Source: Lautropia sp. (GTDB taxonomy: Bacteria; Pseudomonadota; Gammaproteobacteria; Burkholderiales; Burkholderiaceae_E). Taken from it: DNA of 64,000 bases. The first letter of the stretch is position 1; every line of letters starts with the position of its first letter. A program made the position numbers and the translations under genes. Positions 10,122 to 18,859 of the stretch are shown piece after piece. Location of the stretch: contig JAUNLD010000007.1 of the NCBI GenBank assembly GCA_030532425.1, positions 1 through 64,000 of the forward strand. Reading direction: 5' to 3'. The notes below the pieces were generated by a model. That model worked only from the letters and a program-made list of their open reading frames with translations. It was not told the origin of the DNA and did not search any database.

Positions 10122-10386
10122 GCTGCCAGTGCGTGCCGATGAGATCGACAACCTGGTGCGCATGGCCAATCGCATCGGCGATTTTTTCCGTTATCAGCCT
10201 GGTGGCCGGGAGGTCGCCATCGAGGGGGTGGCCCATCACCTGGAAAAGTTCTGGGAGCCGCGGATGCGCCGGCAGATCCTGGGTTTTCTGGCGGCCAGCC
10301 CTGATGGCGTGACGTCGGCGGGTTCGGTGCTGGACGATCTGGTGCGCCAGGCCATCGTCGACAACCGCGAACGCCTGGGCGGCTGA
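10108..10386 (+). CDS. fdsD: NAD-dependent formate dehydrogenase, delta subunit
   Basis: Small subunit (92 aa) of the FdsD family, seen from the segments VRMANRIGDFFRYQP, VAHHLEKFWEPRMRRQI and LDDLVRQAI. Starts at ATG 10108 with GGAGG at 10093-10097 and overlaps the last 14 bases of fdsA. In the classical fdsGBACD order the sulfur-insertion chaperone gene fdsC (FdhD type) sits between fdsA and fdsD; here it is absent and the two genes overlap directly. Exact role of FdsD is not well defined beyond being needed for the complex. Confidence 0.9.
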   Translation: MTGGELPVRADEIDNLVRMANRIGDFFRYQPGGREVAIEGVAHHLEKFWEPRMRRQILGFLAASPDGVTSAGSVLDDLVRQAIVDNRERLGG

Positions 10387-10622
10387 GAGGCCTGTCCCGA
10401 TCTGCCGCTGTCCGGCTTCCGGGCTGTTCCTTGTCGCAAGGGAGCGCCTGGTCGGGCCTCCGTGCAGACATCAGCCTGGCATGCCGGTGATGAGTGCGCA
10501 ACGGTGGGTGTGGAGGATGCTGGCCGCCGGCCGTGCTGCAGGATTTTGGGGGGCGTGCGGCAATGAGCGGGGGTATGACAGGCTCTAGAATAGGCAGCTT
10601 CTTTCATGTCGTCGGAGCCGCC

Positions 10623-11990
10623 ATGTCTTCCTCTCTTCTCGATTGGTCACCTGATTCGTGGCGTGGCAAGCCGGGCCGGCAGATGCCGGTGTATCCGGAT
10701 GCTGCTGCGCTGGGTGTGGTGGAAGACCAGTTGCGGAATTTTCCTCCCCTGATTTTTGGTGGGGAAGTGCAGGCGTTGCGCACCCAGCTGGCCGAGGTGG
10801 CGGCGGGGCGGGCCTTTTTGCTGCAAGGCGGTGATTGCGCCGAGAGCTTTGACACGCTGGATGGCGAGGCGGCGCGCGAGACCTTTCGGGTGATGTTGCA
10901 GATGGCGGTGGTGCTGACCTATGCCGCGGCCCGGCCGGTGGTGAAGGTGGGGCGCATCGCCGGCCAGTTTGCCAAGCCGCGTTCGGCCGATACCGAGACA
11001 CGTGACGGTGTGACGCTGCCCAGTTATCGGGGAGACATCGTCAATGGCGCCGATTTTTCGGCCGAGGCGCGGGTGCCGCAGCCGGAGCGCCTGTTGCGGG
11101 CCTATTCGGCCAGTGCCGCTACCCTGAACCTGTTGCGGGCGCTGGCCGGTGGTGGTTTTGCCGACCTGCACCAGCTGCATGCCTGGACGGCCGATTTCGT
11201 CCGGGCCAGTCCGCAGGGGCAGCGTTATCAGGAGCTGGCCGGTCGCATCGGTGAAACGCTGGATTTCATGGAAGCCTGTGGTTTTACCTCGGACAGTTCG
11301 CCACAGTTGCGGGCCGTGGATTTCTATACCTCGCACGAGGCGCTGCTGCTACCCTACGAGGAGGCGCTGACCCGGCCCGCGGACGGTGCACGGGCCGGGC
11401 GCTGGCTGGCCGCGTCGGCGCACATGCTCTGGCTGGGGGAGCGCACCCGCCAGCTGGATGGGGCTCACATCGAGTATCTGCGTGGCATCGGCAATCCCGT
11501 GGGGGTCAAGATCGGGCCGACCGCTACACCCGAAGAGGTGCTGGGCCTGCTGGATGTGCTCGATCCGGGTCGTGAGCCGGGGCGGGTGGTGCTCATCACC
11601 CGGATGGGCGCGGGCAGGCTGCCGCGGCACCTGCCGGCACTGGTGAGGGCGGTGCGGGATGCCGGGCGCCCGGTGGTCTGGAGCTGTGATCCGATGCACG
11701 GCAATACGGTCACCAGCAGCAACGGGTTGAAGACCCGTGATTTCTCGGCGGTGGTGCAGGAAGTGCAGGAGTTCTTTGCCGTGCACGCGGCCGAGGGTAC
11801 CGTGGCCGGTGGGCTGCATGTCGAGCTGACCGGGCAGGACGTGACCGAGTGTCGGGGAGGTGGCCAGAACCTGACGGACGAGTCGCTGCAGGCACGCTAC
11901 ACGACGGCCTGCGATCCGCGGCTCAACGGTTCGCAGAGTCTGGAGCTGGCCTTTCTGGTGGCTGACCTGCTGAAGGCGCAGCGGGGTTGA
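10623..11990 (+). CDS. class II 3-deoxy-7-phosphoheptulonate (DAHP) synthase
   Basis: Condenses phosphoenolpyruvate and erythrose 4-phosphate, the first step of aromatic amino acid (shikimate) biosynthesis, in the cytoplasm. The 455-aa product is the plant/actinobacterial-like class II type: opening WSPDSWR, the motif [26 protein letters not shown], the shared metal/substrate segments ([33 protein letters not shown]) and [15 protein letters not shown]. Start at ATG 10623 with GGAG at 10614-10617. Its last 68 bases run antisense to the 3' end of the neighbouring permease gene. Confidence 0.93.
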   Translation: MSSSLLDWSPDSWRGKPGRQMPVYPDAAALGVVEDQLRNFPPLIFGGEVQALRTQLAEVAAGRAFLLQGGDCAESFDTLDGEAARETFRVMLQMAVVLTYAAARPVVKVGRIAGQFAKPRSADTETRDGVTLPSYRGDIVNGADFSAEARVPQPERLLRAYSASAATLNLLRALAGGGFADLHQLHAWTADFVRASPQGQRYQELAGRIGETLDFMEACGFTSDSSPQLRAVDFYTSHEALLLPYEEALTRPADGARAGRWLAASAHMLWLGERTRQLDGAHIEYLRGIGNPVGVKIGPTATPEEVLGLLDVLDPGREPGRVVLITRMGAGRLPRHLPALVRAVRDAGRPVVWSCDPMHGNTVTSSNGLKTRDFSAVVQEVQEFFAVHAAEGTVAGGLHVELTGQDVTECRGGGQNLTDESLQARYTTACDPRLNGSQSLELAFLVADLLKAQRG

Positions 11991-12993
11991 GCCCCAGGCT
12001 GCTGGCGGTCTTCGCATCGTCTCTGCCTTGAGCCCGGGCATGCCCGGCGACGACGGCGGGCCGGGGGCGTTTGAACAGCACCAGTGCCAGTGCCGAGGCA
12101 CAGAGCACCATCGCGGCCCACTGGCGAGGGCCGAGGGGTTCGTTCAGGGCAAGGGCGCCCGAGATCATCGCCACCACCGGGACCATGATGGGCGACAGTG
12201 CCACCAGGTGGGCGGGCAGCCAGTTGACCAGGGTGAACCACAGCAGGTTGCCCAGCAGCATCGGCACCAGCATGATGTAGCCGATGACGAGCACCGAGGT
12301 GGCCGAGGGCATGAACCATTGGTAATCGCCCTGCCAGCCGGCGATGACGAGGATGGGGAGGGCGGCGATCAGCAGTTGCCAGCCGGTCAGCACCATCATC
12401 GGTACCGGGATGGGGCGGTGCTTGAGCAGCACGGTACTGAGTGCCCAGCCGATGCCGGAGAGCAGTCCGAGGAACAGGCCGAATGGCGCCTGGGCATAGG
12501 CGTGGAAGGCGGGCACCATCAGGGTGATGACGCCAGCCATGCCGAGGCCCAGGGCCATCAGGTGGCGGCCCTGCAAGCGCTGGCGCAGCAGCACCCAGCC
12601 CAGCAGCGTGGCCCATAGCGGCATGGTAAAGCCGAGGATGGCGACCTGGCCGGATGGAATCAGGGTGGTGGCCAGCGTGGTGGCGGTGTTCCAGACCGAC
12701 AGGAAGCACCAGGCCGTCAGGACCATCATGGGCCAGTGGGCGCGGGGTATGCGCAGTGACTGACCGCGGTGCCTGGCCACCAGCAGAAGCAGCAGGCCGG
12801 CCACGGGCAGGGTGGCGGCCCGAAAGGTCCAGACCGAGATTTCGCGCACGGCCAGATGGAACAGGGGCCAGTTGGTGCCCCAGATCAGGGTGAGCACCAG
12901 GAGCAGCCACGGAGCGTGGCGCGCGCCTGCCATGCAAGTGCCGCCCCCTGTGCGGTTTGCGGCGGTGTCTGCGTTCATCGATGTCTGACTCAT
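11923..12993 (-). CDS. EamA/DMT-family inner-membrane transporter
   Basis: Drug/metabolite-transporter superfamily protein (356 aa) with about ten predicted membrane helices arranged as two EamA repeats, the first starting [21 protein letters not shown] and the second near [21 protein letters not shown]. Substrate unknown; relatives export amino acids or other metabolites. The last 40 or so residues are hydrophilic, beyond the final helix, and the final 22 codons are antisense to the 3' end of the DAHP synthase gene. No neighbour on the same strand suggests an operon. Confidence 0.85.
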   Translation of the reverse strand: MSQTSMNADTAANRTGGGTCMAGARHAPWLLLVLTLIWGTNWPLFHLAVREISVWTFRAATLPVAGLLLLLVARHRGQSLRIPRAHWPMMVLTAWCFLSVWNTATTLATTLIPSGQVAILGFTMPLWATLLGWVLLRQRLQGRHLMALGLGMAGVITLMVPAFHAYAQAPFGLFLGLLSGIGWALSTVLLKHRPIPVPMMVLTGWQLLIAALPILVIAGWQGDYQWFMPSATSVLVIGYIMLVPMLLGNLLWFTLVNWLPAHLVALSPIMVPVVAMISGALALNEPLGPRQWAAMVLCASALALVLFKRPRPAVVAGHARAQGRDDAKTASSLGLNPAAPSAGQPPERPAPDSANR

Positions 12994-13124
12994 GGCGGCA
13001 TGCTACCGCGAGGCATGCCGCTCCTGGGGGTTGCATCGGGTGCGGGCATGGGGCTCAGGCCTGGTGCCCTCCGGTCCGGGGCGCATCCACGGGGCCTGTA
13101 CAGGGCTTCCCGTGTGCGCTGACA

Positions 13125-14849
13125 TCATGCTGCCTGCATGGCAGCCTGGGCGCTGATGCCCGGCTGGCGGGTGGTGTCATCGCCCTGGCTGCTGGTGCGG
13201 GTCTTGTTGATGAGTCTTGAGATGAAGATGACGGGCACCGTGCCGATGGCGACGATGGCCAGTGCCGGCAGGGCGGCTTCGGCCAGGCGTTCGTCTTCGG
13301 AGAGCTGCTGGGTGATGACGGCGAGGGTGTCGAAGTTGAAGGGGCGCAGCATCAGCGTGGCGGGCAGTTCCTTCATGACGTCGATCAGCAGCAGCAGCCA
13401 GGCAACGGCGACCGAGCGCCACAGCAGGGGGACGTGCACGCGGCGGAAGACCTCGAAGCGGCTGGCGCCGAGCGAGCGGGCGGCAGCATCGAGGTTGGGG
13501 GTGATGCGCTGCATGCCGGCCTCGATGCCGTTGTAGCCCACGGCAAAGAAGCGCAGCAGGTAGGCGTAGAGCACGCCGAGCATGGTGCTGGTGATGAGCG
13601 TGGAACGGGCACCGACCAGATCGGCGAGGGCGTGGTCGAGGCGGGCGACCGGCCAGAGCACGGCCAGGGCGATCACCGAGCCGGGCACGGCGTAGCCAAA
13701 GCGCAGGCTGCTGGCGATGCCGCCGAGCAGGCGTTGCTGGTGGCGTTCGGCAAAGCGCACGCCATAGGCGACGGCACAGGCCAGCAGCAGGGTGAGGGTG
13801 GCGCCCAGCAGGCCGGCGGTGAAGCTGTTGCGCGCCCATTCGGCAAAGCGGTGCAGGGTGGGCGTCATTTCGGGTTCGCGCAGCAGCAGCCAGATCAGGC
13901 CGCTGACGGGCAGCAGAAAGCCCATGACGATGGGCAGCATCAGCACGAGTGCCAGCAGCGTGCCCGGGCCACGCGGCAGCGTGGTGGGCGGCCATGGCCG
14001 TTGGGCACGGGTGGTGACGAGGCGGATGCGACGGCGGGCGTGGCGCTCGATCAGGTGGATGGTGGCGATGATGAACAGCAGGGCCACGGCAAGCATCAGG
14101 GCGGCACCGCGATCACCGAGGGCGAACCAGGTCTTGTAGATGCCGGCCGAGAAGGTGGGGAGACCGAAGTAGTAGGTGGCGCCGACATCGGCGAGGGTTT
14201 CCATCAGCACCAGCATGCCGCCGGCCACGGTGGCGGGCAGCAGCAGCGGGCGGACGATGTGCCAGAAGATGCTGGCGGGGCGGTGGCCGAGCAGGCGGGC
14301 CGATTCGATGGTGGCAGCCGGGATGTCGGCCACGGCATTGCGGACGATCAGATAGACGTAGGGGTAGTAGACGACACTGAACAGGATGATGGCTCCCGGC
14401 AGCGAGCGGACGTTGGGCATGCGTCCCTGAAAGCCGAGGGTATCGCGCAGCCACAGGTGGATGGGCGCACCGAAGGAGAGCAGGTCGGTATAGGCGTAGG
14501 CGATGACGTAGGTGGGCATGGCCAGGGGCAGGATCAGTGCCCATGACAGGGTGTTGCGCAGCGGGAAGCGGTAACGTTCGATGCACCAGGCGCTGGCCAC
14601 GCCCAGCATGACGGTGCCGGCCAGGGTACCCAGGGCCAGCAGGCCCGAGACGGTGGTGGTTTCGGGCAGGGTGGTGCGGGCCACGTGCAGCAGGGTCTGC
14701 TGGTCGAAGGTGGTGGTGCCGACGAAGAGCAGCGCCAGCATCGGCAGGAGCAGGAGCAGGCCGATGGCCGAGACAGCGTGAATCAACCATTGCGAACCGT
14801 GGTGGGTTCGGGAATGATTTACATTGGAGGCTGTCTGAACAGGTGCCAC
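13125..14849 (-). CDS. iron(III) ABC transporter permease
   Basis: Two-domain inner-membrane permease (574 aa, about twelve helices) of the FbpB/SfuB type, forming the channel of a ferric-iron importer. Both halves show the binding-protein-dependent transport loop (first half near ESARLLGHRPASIFWHIVRP, second near AARSLGASRFEVFRRVHVP). Starts at GTG 14849, supported by AAGGA about ten bases upstream; that Shine-Dalgarno is inside the start of the divergent ATPase gene, only three bases away. Works with the ATPase at 14853 and the binding protein at 16039. Confidence 0.88.
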   Translation of the reverse strand: MAPVQTASNVNHSRTHHGSQWLIHAVSAIGLLLLLPMLALLFVGTTTFDQQTLLHVARTTLPETTTVSGLLALGTLAGTVMLGVASAWCIERYRFPLRNTLSWALILPLAMPTYVIAYAYTDLLSFGAPIHLWLRDTLGFQGRMPNVRSLPGAIILFSVVYYPYVYLIVRNAVADIPAATIESARLLGHRPASIFWHIVRPLLLPATVAGGMLVLMETLADVGATYYFGLPTFSAGIYKTWFALGDRGAALMLAVALLFIIATIHLIERHARRRIRLVTTRAQRPWPPTTLPRGPGTLLALVLMLPIVMGFLLPVSGLIWLLLREPEMTPTLHRFAEWARNSFTAGLLGATLTLLLACAVAYGVRFAERHQQRLLGGIASSLRFGYAVPGSVIALAVLWPVARLDHALADLVGARSTLITSTMLGVLYAYLLRFFAVGYNGIEAGMQRITPNLDAAARSLGASRFEVFRRVHVPLLWRSVAVAWLLLLIDVMKELPATLMLRPFNFDTLAVITQQLSEDERLAEAALPALAIVAIGTVPVIFISRLINKTRTSSQGDDTTRQPGISAQAAMQAA

Positions 14850-14852
14850 GAT

Positions 14853-15965
14853 ATGTCTTTCCTTCGCGTTGATGGTCTGTCGGTCTGCTATCCCGGTTCG
14901 GGGACGATGACGGTGAATGGTCTGTCTTTCGGGCTTGCCCGGGGGGAGATCGGCTGCCTGCTGGGCGCTTCGGGGTGTGGCAAGACGACGGTGCTGCGGG
15001 TGATTGCCGGTTTCATCGGCCCGCAGGCGGGGCAGGTGAGGCTGGCCGACCGGGTGCTGTCGGCGCCCGGCCAGGTGCTGCCGCCGGAAGCACGCCAGAT
15101 CGGTCTGGTTTTCCAGGATTTTGCATTATTTCCGCACCTGACGGTGGCGGGCAATGTGGGCTTTGGCTTGCAGCGTCTGCCGCGTGAGGCCCGGGTGCAG
15201 CGGGTGGAGGAAATGCTGCGGCTGACGCAGTTGCAGGCGCAGGCCGGGCGTTATCCGCACGAGCTTTCGGGTGGGCAGCAGCAGCGGGTGGCGCTGGCAC
15301 GGGCGCTGGCACCCCAGCCGTCGCTGCTGCTGCTGGACGAACCATTTTCCAGTCTGGATGCCAGTCTGCGCGAGCAGCTGGGGCTGGAGGTGCGCAGCAT
15401 CCTGAAGGAGACGAACACGACGGCGATTCTGGTGACGCACGATCAGCAGGAGGCCTTCGCGGTGTGCGACTGGATCGGCGTGATCCGCGAGGGGCGGATG
15501 GAGCAATGGGATTCGGCGCATGGCCTCTATCACCGGCCGGCCAGCGCATATGTGGCGGGCTTCGTGGGCGAGGGCAGCCTGCTGGCCGGGGTGGTGCTGG
15601 CCGGGGAAGGCGCAGGCCTGGTGCGGGTGCAATTGCCGCTGGGCGAGGCGCAGGTGGCGCTGATGGATCCACCGGGGCCGGGGGAACAAGGGGCCGCTGC
15701 GGTGGCGGGCGGGAGCGCGTTGCGCGAGGGGCAGGGATTGCGGGTGCTGCTGCGGCCGGACGATGTGGTGCATGATGTGCAATCGCCGCTGCGTGCCACG
15801 CTGTTGCGCAAGACTTTCAGGGGGGCCGGGCACCTGTGTACGCTGGCGCTGCCTTCGGGTGAGGAGGTGGTGGCGCTGGTGCCGGGAGCCTGCACGCACG
15901 AGCCGGGTGCGTCGATGGGCATCCGCTTGCAGACACGACGCCTGGTGGGGTTTCCGGCGGCCTGA
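14853..15965 (+). CDS. iron(III) ABC transporter ATP-binding protein
   Basis: Cytoplasmic ATPase (370 aa) energising iron(III) import. Visible: Walker A GASGCGKTT, Q-loop in VFQDFALFPHL, signature LSGGQQQR, Walker B LLLLDEPFSSLD, switch His in VTHDQQEA, and a C-terminal regulatory (TOBE-like) domain from about residue 245. Start ATG 14853 agrees with the family N-terminus and has AGGTG at 14841-14845. Orientation is opposite to the permease and to the binding-protein gene, which is unusual for fbpABC-type systems that usually form one operon. Confidence 0.9.
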   Translation: MSFLRVDGLSVCYPGSGTMTVNGLSFGLARGEIGCLLGASGCGKTTVLRVIAGFIGPQAGQVRLADRVLSAPGQVLPPEARQIGLVFQDFALFPHLTVAGNVGFGLQRLPREARVQRVEEMLRLTQLQAQAGRYPHELSGGQQQRVALARALAPQPSLLLLDEPFSSLDASLREQLGLEVRSILKETNTTAILVTHDQQEAFAVCDWIGVIREGRMEQWDSAHGLYHRPASAYVAGFVGEGSLLAGVVLAGEGAGLVRVQLPLGEAQVALMDPPGPGEQGAAAVAGGSALREGQGLRVLLRPDDVVHDVQSPLRATLLRKTFRGAGHLCTLALPSGEEVVALVPGACTHEPGASMGIRLQTRRLVGFPAA

Positions 15966-15980
15966 CGGGCCAATGCCGGG

Positions 15981-16009
15981 GCGGCGCTGGCCTCTGGCCA
16001 GGCCGCCGC
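15981..16009. terminator. hairpin between convergent ABC genes
   Basis: Between the ATPase stop (15965) and the convergent binding-protein stop (16039) there is a GC-rich hairpin: arm GCGGCGCTGGCC, loop TCT, then a matching arm with a two-base bulge. There is no T run on either side, so it may be a bidirectional transcription-ending or RNA-stabilising structure rather than a standard intrinsic terminator. Confidence 0.45.
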
Positions 16010-16038
16010 GTGGCAGCCGCAGGGCTGCCGGGTGGCGA

Positions 16039-17076
16039 TTACTTGTAGCCGACCTTGTCGAGCAGTTTCTGGGCCTCGACCGAACGGGCTGCCATCTTGT
16101 CGGTGCTGATGGTGTCCATCTTGAAGGTGCCGAGCTTGTCGAGCGCCGGATTGTCGATTTTCACCGACGGGACGACCGGCCACTCGTTGTTGCCTTCCAC
16201 GAAATACTTCTGGGCCGAGTCGCTCGACAGGTATTCGAGGAACTTGATGGCGTTGTCGCGGTTGGGGGCGTGACGGGCCACGGCGCCGCCAGCCAGGTTC
16301 ATGTGGGTGCCGGTGGTGGCCTGGTTGGGCCAGACCAGGCTGACTTTCTCGACCACGGCCTGGTCTTCGGGCTTGCTGGATCGCATCAGGCGGGCCAGGT
16401 AGTAGCTGTTGGTGAGCGCCACGCCGCACTCGCCACTGGCCACGGCCTTGATCTGGTCGGTATCACCGCCCTTGGGCGCGCGGGCCTGGTTGGCCACATA
16501 GCCTTTCAGGACCTGTTCGGTCTTCTCGACCCCGTCATGTTCGATCATCGCGCCGAACAGCGACAGGTTGTAGGGGTGGCTGCCCGAGCGGGTGCAGACC
16601 TTGCCCTTGTTCTTCGGATCGGCCAGGGATTCGTAGGTTTGCACGTCCTTGGCATCGACCTTGTCCTTGTTGTAGACGATGACGCGGGCACGGTTGGAGA
16701 AACCGTACCAGCTGCCATCCTGGGCGCGGAATTCGGCCGGGATGCGCTCGTTCAGCGTTTTGGACTGGATCGGCTGGAACAGGCCGGCCTGCTGCGCGTT
16801 GTACAGGCGCGAGGCATCGACCAGCAGGATCACGTCGGCCGGGCTCTTGTCACCTTCCGAGTTCAGGCGCTCCAGCAGCGGTTGGTCTTTCAGCTCGACA
16901 CGGTTGATCTTGATGCCGGTCTGCTTGGTGAAGTCGGTGTAGAGGCGCTCGTCACCCTGGTAGTGGCGGGCCGAGTACAGGTTCAGGACTTTTTCCTGTG
17001 CCTGGGTGGCCGGGGCGGCGACGAACAGTGCGGTGACGGCAGCGGCCAGCAGGCCGGACTGGAAACGTTTGGACAT
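16039..17076 (-). CDS. iron(III) ABC transporter periplasmic binding protein
   Basis: Ferric-ion-binding protein (345 aa) of the FbpA/FutA1/IdiA family. A signal peptide ends near ATQA-QEKV (about residue 26). The iron-coordinating region is visible as YSARHY close to the mature N-terminus and the tyrosine pair in TNSYYLARL; the DQ-KAVASGECGVALTN segment is also typical. AGGAGA precedes the ATG. A candidate Fur site lies about 60 bases upstream. Supplies iron to the permease/ATPase encoded at 13125-15965. Confidence 0.92.
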   Translation of the reverse strand: MSKRFQSGLLAAAVTALFVAAPATQAQEKVLNLYSARHYQGDERLYTDFTKQTGIKINRVELKDQPLLERLNSEGDKSPADVILLVDASRLYNAQQAGLFQPIQSKTLNERIPAEFRAQDGSWYGFSNRARVIVYNKDKVDAKDVQTYESLADPKNKGKVCTRSGSHPYNLSLFGAMIEHDGVEKTEQVLKGYVANQARAPKGGDTDQIKAVASGECGVALTNSYYLARLMRSSKPEDQAVVEKVSLVWPNQATTGTHMNLAGGAVARHAPNRDNAIKFLEYLSSDSAQKYFVEGNNEWPVVPSVKIDNPALDKLGTFKMDTISTDKMAARSVEAQKLLDKVGYK

Positions 17077-17132
17077 GGGGTCTCCTGAGAGGGATCCGTG
17101 AATCCCACAAGCGTTGATGAAAGTGGTTCTTC

Positions 17133-17155
17133 TAATGGGAATCGTTCATTATGCC
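17133..17155 (-). promoter_or_regulatory. candidate Fur box
   Basis: Upstream of the binding-protein gene the sequence AATG-N9-CATT (17134-17150), followed by TAT, resembles the Fur consensus: on the minus strand it reads ATAATGA then ATTC then CATTA, about 11 of 19 matches. Fur control of a ferric importer is expected from biology; the site itself is a visual match only. Confidence 0.35.
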
Positions 17156-17431
17156 GCAAAGCTTCTGGCCAGCGCGTGTGCACCTGCGTCAGACAGGGAT
17201 TCTGTCAGTGTGGTCGACAGGGGGCTGGGCGCTCAGGGCGCAGGGCGAGGGGCTGTGTACCCTGATGGTTGGGGAGCAGCCGGTGTGCTGGGCCGGGGGA
17301 GGGGGCGAAGGGGGCGGCCGCAGGCCGTCATGGGGCGGGCGGCCGGGTGCGGCGGGCTACTTGCCGGCGGGCAGGGCGGCGGGCGCCCCGGGGCACGGCT
17401 GCTCCGGAGCTGCCGGCCCGTGTCGCTGCAA
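17156..17431. other. GC-rich intergenic stretch
   Basis: With the preceding 80 bases this makes about 355 bases without a gene, between the start of the binding-protein gene and the stop of the thioredoxin gene. It is dominated by G-rich runs (for example 17294-17312) and I see no supported gene, RNA or terminator in it. Confidence 0.4.
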
Positions 17432-17812
17432 TCAGGCCGACGTGCCGTCGGCGCCGTGGTGGGGCTGGGCACCGCGCTTGACTTCGGCCATGTCCAGATC
17501 CCGGACCTGGCGGATCAGGTCGTCCAGTGCGCTCTTGGGCAGGGCGCCGGCTTGCTGGAAGACGATGACGCGCTCACGAAAGACCATCAGTGTGGGAATC
17601 GAGCGGATGCCGAAGTGGCCGGCCAGGTCGTTCTCTTCGTCGGTGTTGATCTTGGCGAAGGTGATGTCGGGGTGTTCTTCAGAGGCAGCCTCGAACACCG
17701 GAGCGAAGCCCCGGCAGGGGCCACACCAGGGTGCCCAGAAGTCGAGGATGACGATGTCGCTGCCGCTGATGGTGGCATCGAAGTCAGCGGTCTTGAGTTC
17801 TTTGACGGCCAT
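17432..17812 (-). CDS. trxA: thioredoxin
   Basis: 126-aa thioredoxin that reduces protein disulfides in the cytoplasm. The active site WCGPC is at residues 29-33 within FWAPWCGPCRGF, followed by NTDEENDLAGHFGIRSIPTLMVF containing the conserved cis-proline (IPT). The C-terminal 20 residues (EVKRGAQPHHGADGTSA) extend past the usual fold. Starts at ATG 17812; the frame is open further upstream but without a thioredoxin-like extension. A single gene, with the next gene divergent. Confidence 0.9.
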   Translation of the reverse strand: MAVKELKTADFDATISGSDIVILDFWAPWCGPCRGFAPVFEAASEEHPDITFAKINTDEENDLAGHFGIRSIPTLMVFRERVIVFQQAGALPKSALDDLIRQVRDLDMAEVKRGAQPHHGADGTSA

Positions 17813-18028
17813 GTTGGAAAAACCTGTGGGGTAAAGGGGTTGGGAGGTGCCCGGCATGCCGGATGGCAGCGCCAGGGCAGGGAGCGGTCGCCGCAGTGCA
17901 GTCCGGGGCAGGCGGATGGCGACCGATTGTCGTCGATGCGTTCGGGGCGGGCAACCGCCTGCCGACGGATAGCGGGCGCCCGGTACCGTCCGCAAGAGGT
18001 GGGGACAGCCAGGGTGAATGCAAGCCCC

Positions 18029-18034
18029 TATAAT
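18029..18034 (+). promoter_or_regulatory. putative -10 element
   Basis: A perfect TATAAT at 18029-18034, 28 bases before the ATG of the DUF6152-like gene. No clear TTGACA-like -35 is present at the right distance, so this is a partial promoter call. Confidence 0.45.
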
Positions 18035-18061
18035 CGGACTCGAACCAGGGAGGCCCGAACC

Positions 18062-18631
18062 ATGTCGATTATGTCGAGCCGACGTCGTTGCCTGGCGATG
18101 GGGCCGGTGCTGCTGGCCGCTGCCCTGTTGCTGCCGGGGCGTTCATCCCTTGCCCATCATGGTTTTCTGGGCAAGCACGATTTTGCGCGGCCGATGTTCC
18201 TGCAGGGGCGGGTGCTGCACGTGGACGCGGCCCTGCCGCATGTGCGGATCAGGGTGCGGGTTCCCCGCGGCGGCGGGCGGGTACCGCGGGGACGCGAGTG
18301 GATGCGTCCGCTGGAAGACGCCGAGGCCCGGCCGACACTGACGATCATCAGGGCCTTCGATCGTACCGGCGAGGTGGAGCTGACATTCGACTGGCGCCTG
18401 TCGCGGGCGATTCTGGATGATCCGGCCCTGGTGATGCCGGATGACGAGATTGCGGTGGTGGTCTATCGCCGCACCAGCCATGACGAATACCGGGGTGAAC
18501 TGCTGGTGGTGTTGCTGCGCACGGCCGATGACGAGGTGCTGGTGAGCTCGCGTCCGCCCTCACCGCGACCCTCATCATCTTCGCCCTCGCCCTCGCCCTC
18601 GCCGCGCAAGGCGGGTGCTTCAGTCCCGTGA
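18062..18631 (+). CDS. DUF6152-like exported protein
   Basis: 189-aa protein of unknown function. A signal peptide (MSRRR-type basic start, then PVLLAAALLLPGRSSLAHH) is followed by HHGFLGKHDFARPMFLQGRVLHVDAALPHVRI, laid out like the DUF6152 family (HHSF...D...L.G.V..V...NPH..I). The last 30 residues are Ser/Pro-rich, encoded partly by a TCGCCC hexanucleotide repeat at 18581-18604. AGGGAGG precedes the ATG at 18062. Probably periplasmic; no functional context from neighbours. Confidence 0.65.
   Translation: MSIMSSRRRCLAMGPVLLAAALLLPGRSSLAHHGFLGKHDFARPMFLQGRVLHVDAALPHVRIRVRVPRGGGRVPRGREWMRPLEDAEARPTLTIIRAFDRTGEVELTFDWRLSRAILDDPALVMPDDEIAVVVYRRTSHDEYRGELLVVLLRTADDEVLVSSRPPSPRPSSSSPSPSPSPRKAGASVP
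18581..18604 (+). repeat. TCGCCC hexanucleotide repeat
   Basis: Four consecutive copies of TCGCC(C/G) coding for Ser-Pro dipeptides in the tail of the DUF6152-like protein. Copy-number change would alter the tail length by two residues per unit without a frameshift. Confidence 0.8.
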
Positions 18632-18859
18632 TTCATGATGCCTGATTACGGATGGGCGGTCGTGGTGCGCGCCAGACGGGATCCTGCCGTTCATCATCGC
18701 TGCGCATGCGCCAGGCGCGGTGCAGATGTGATGCCGGTGCACGCCGCCGACAATCAGGTGGTGTCCGTCCTGATGGATGGGCTGCATGGGGTTATCGGCC
18801 CAAATGTCCATGGGCATGTGGCACATGTTCTTAGGGCAAGCGATATGGAATATTGAACA

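Noticed and set aside
18581..18604. Hexanucleotide repeat as a phase-variation switch
   Set aside because: Unit length is a multiple of three, so copy-number change cannot shift the frame; it lies in a low-complexity tail.
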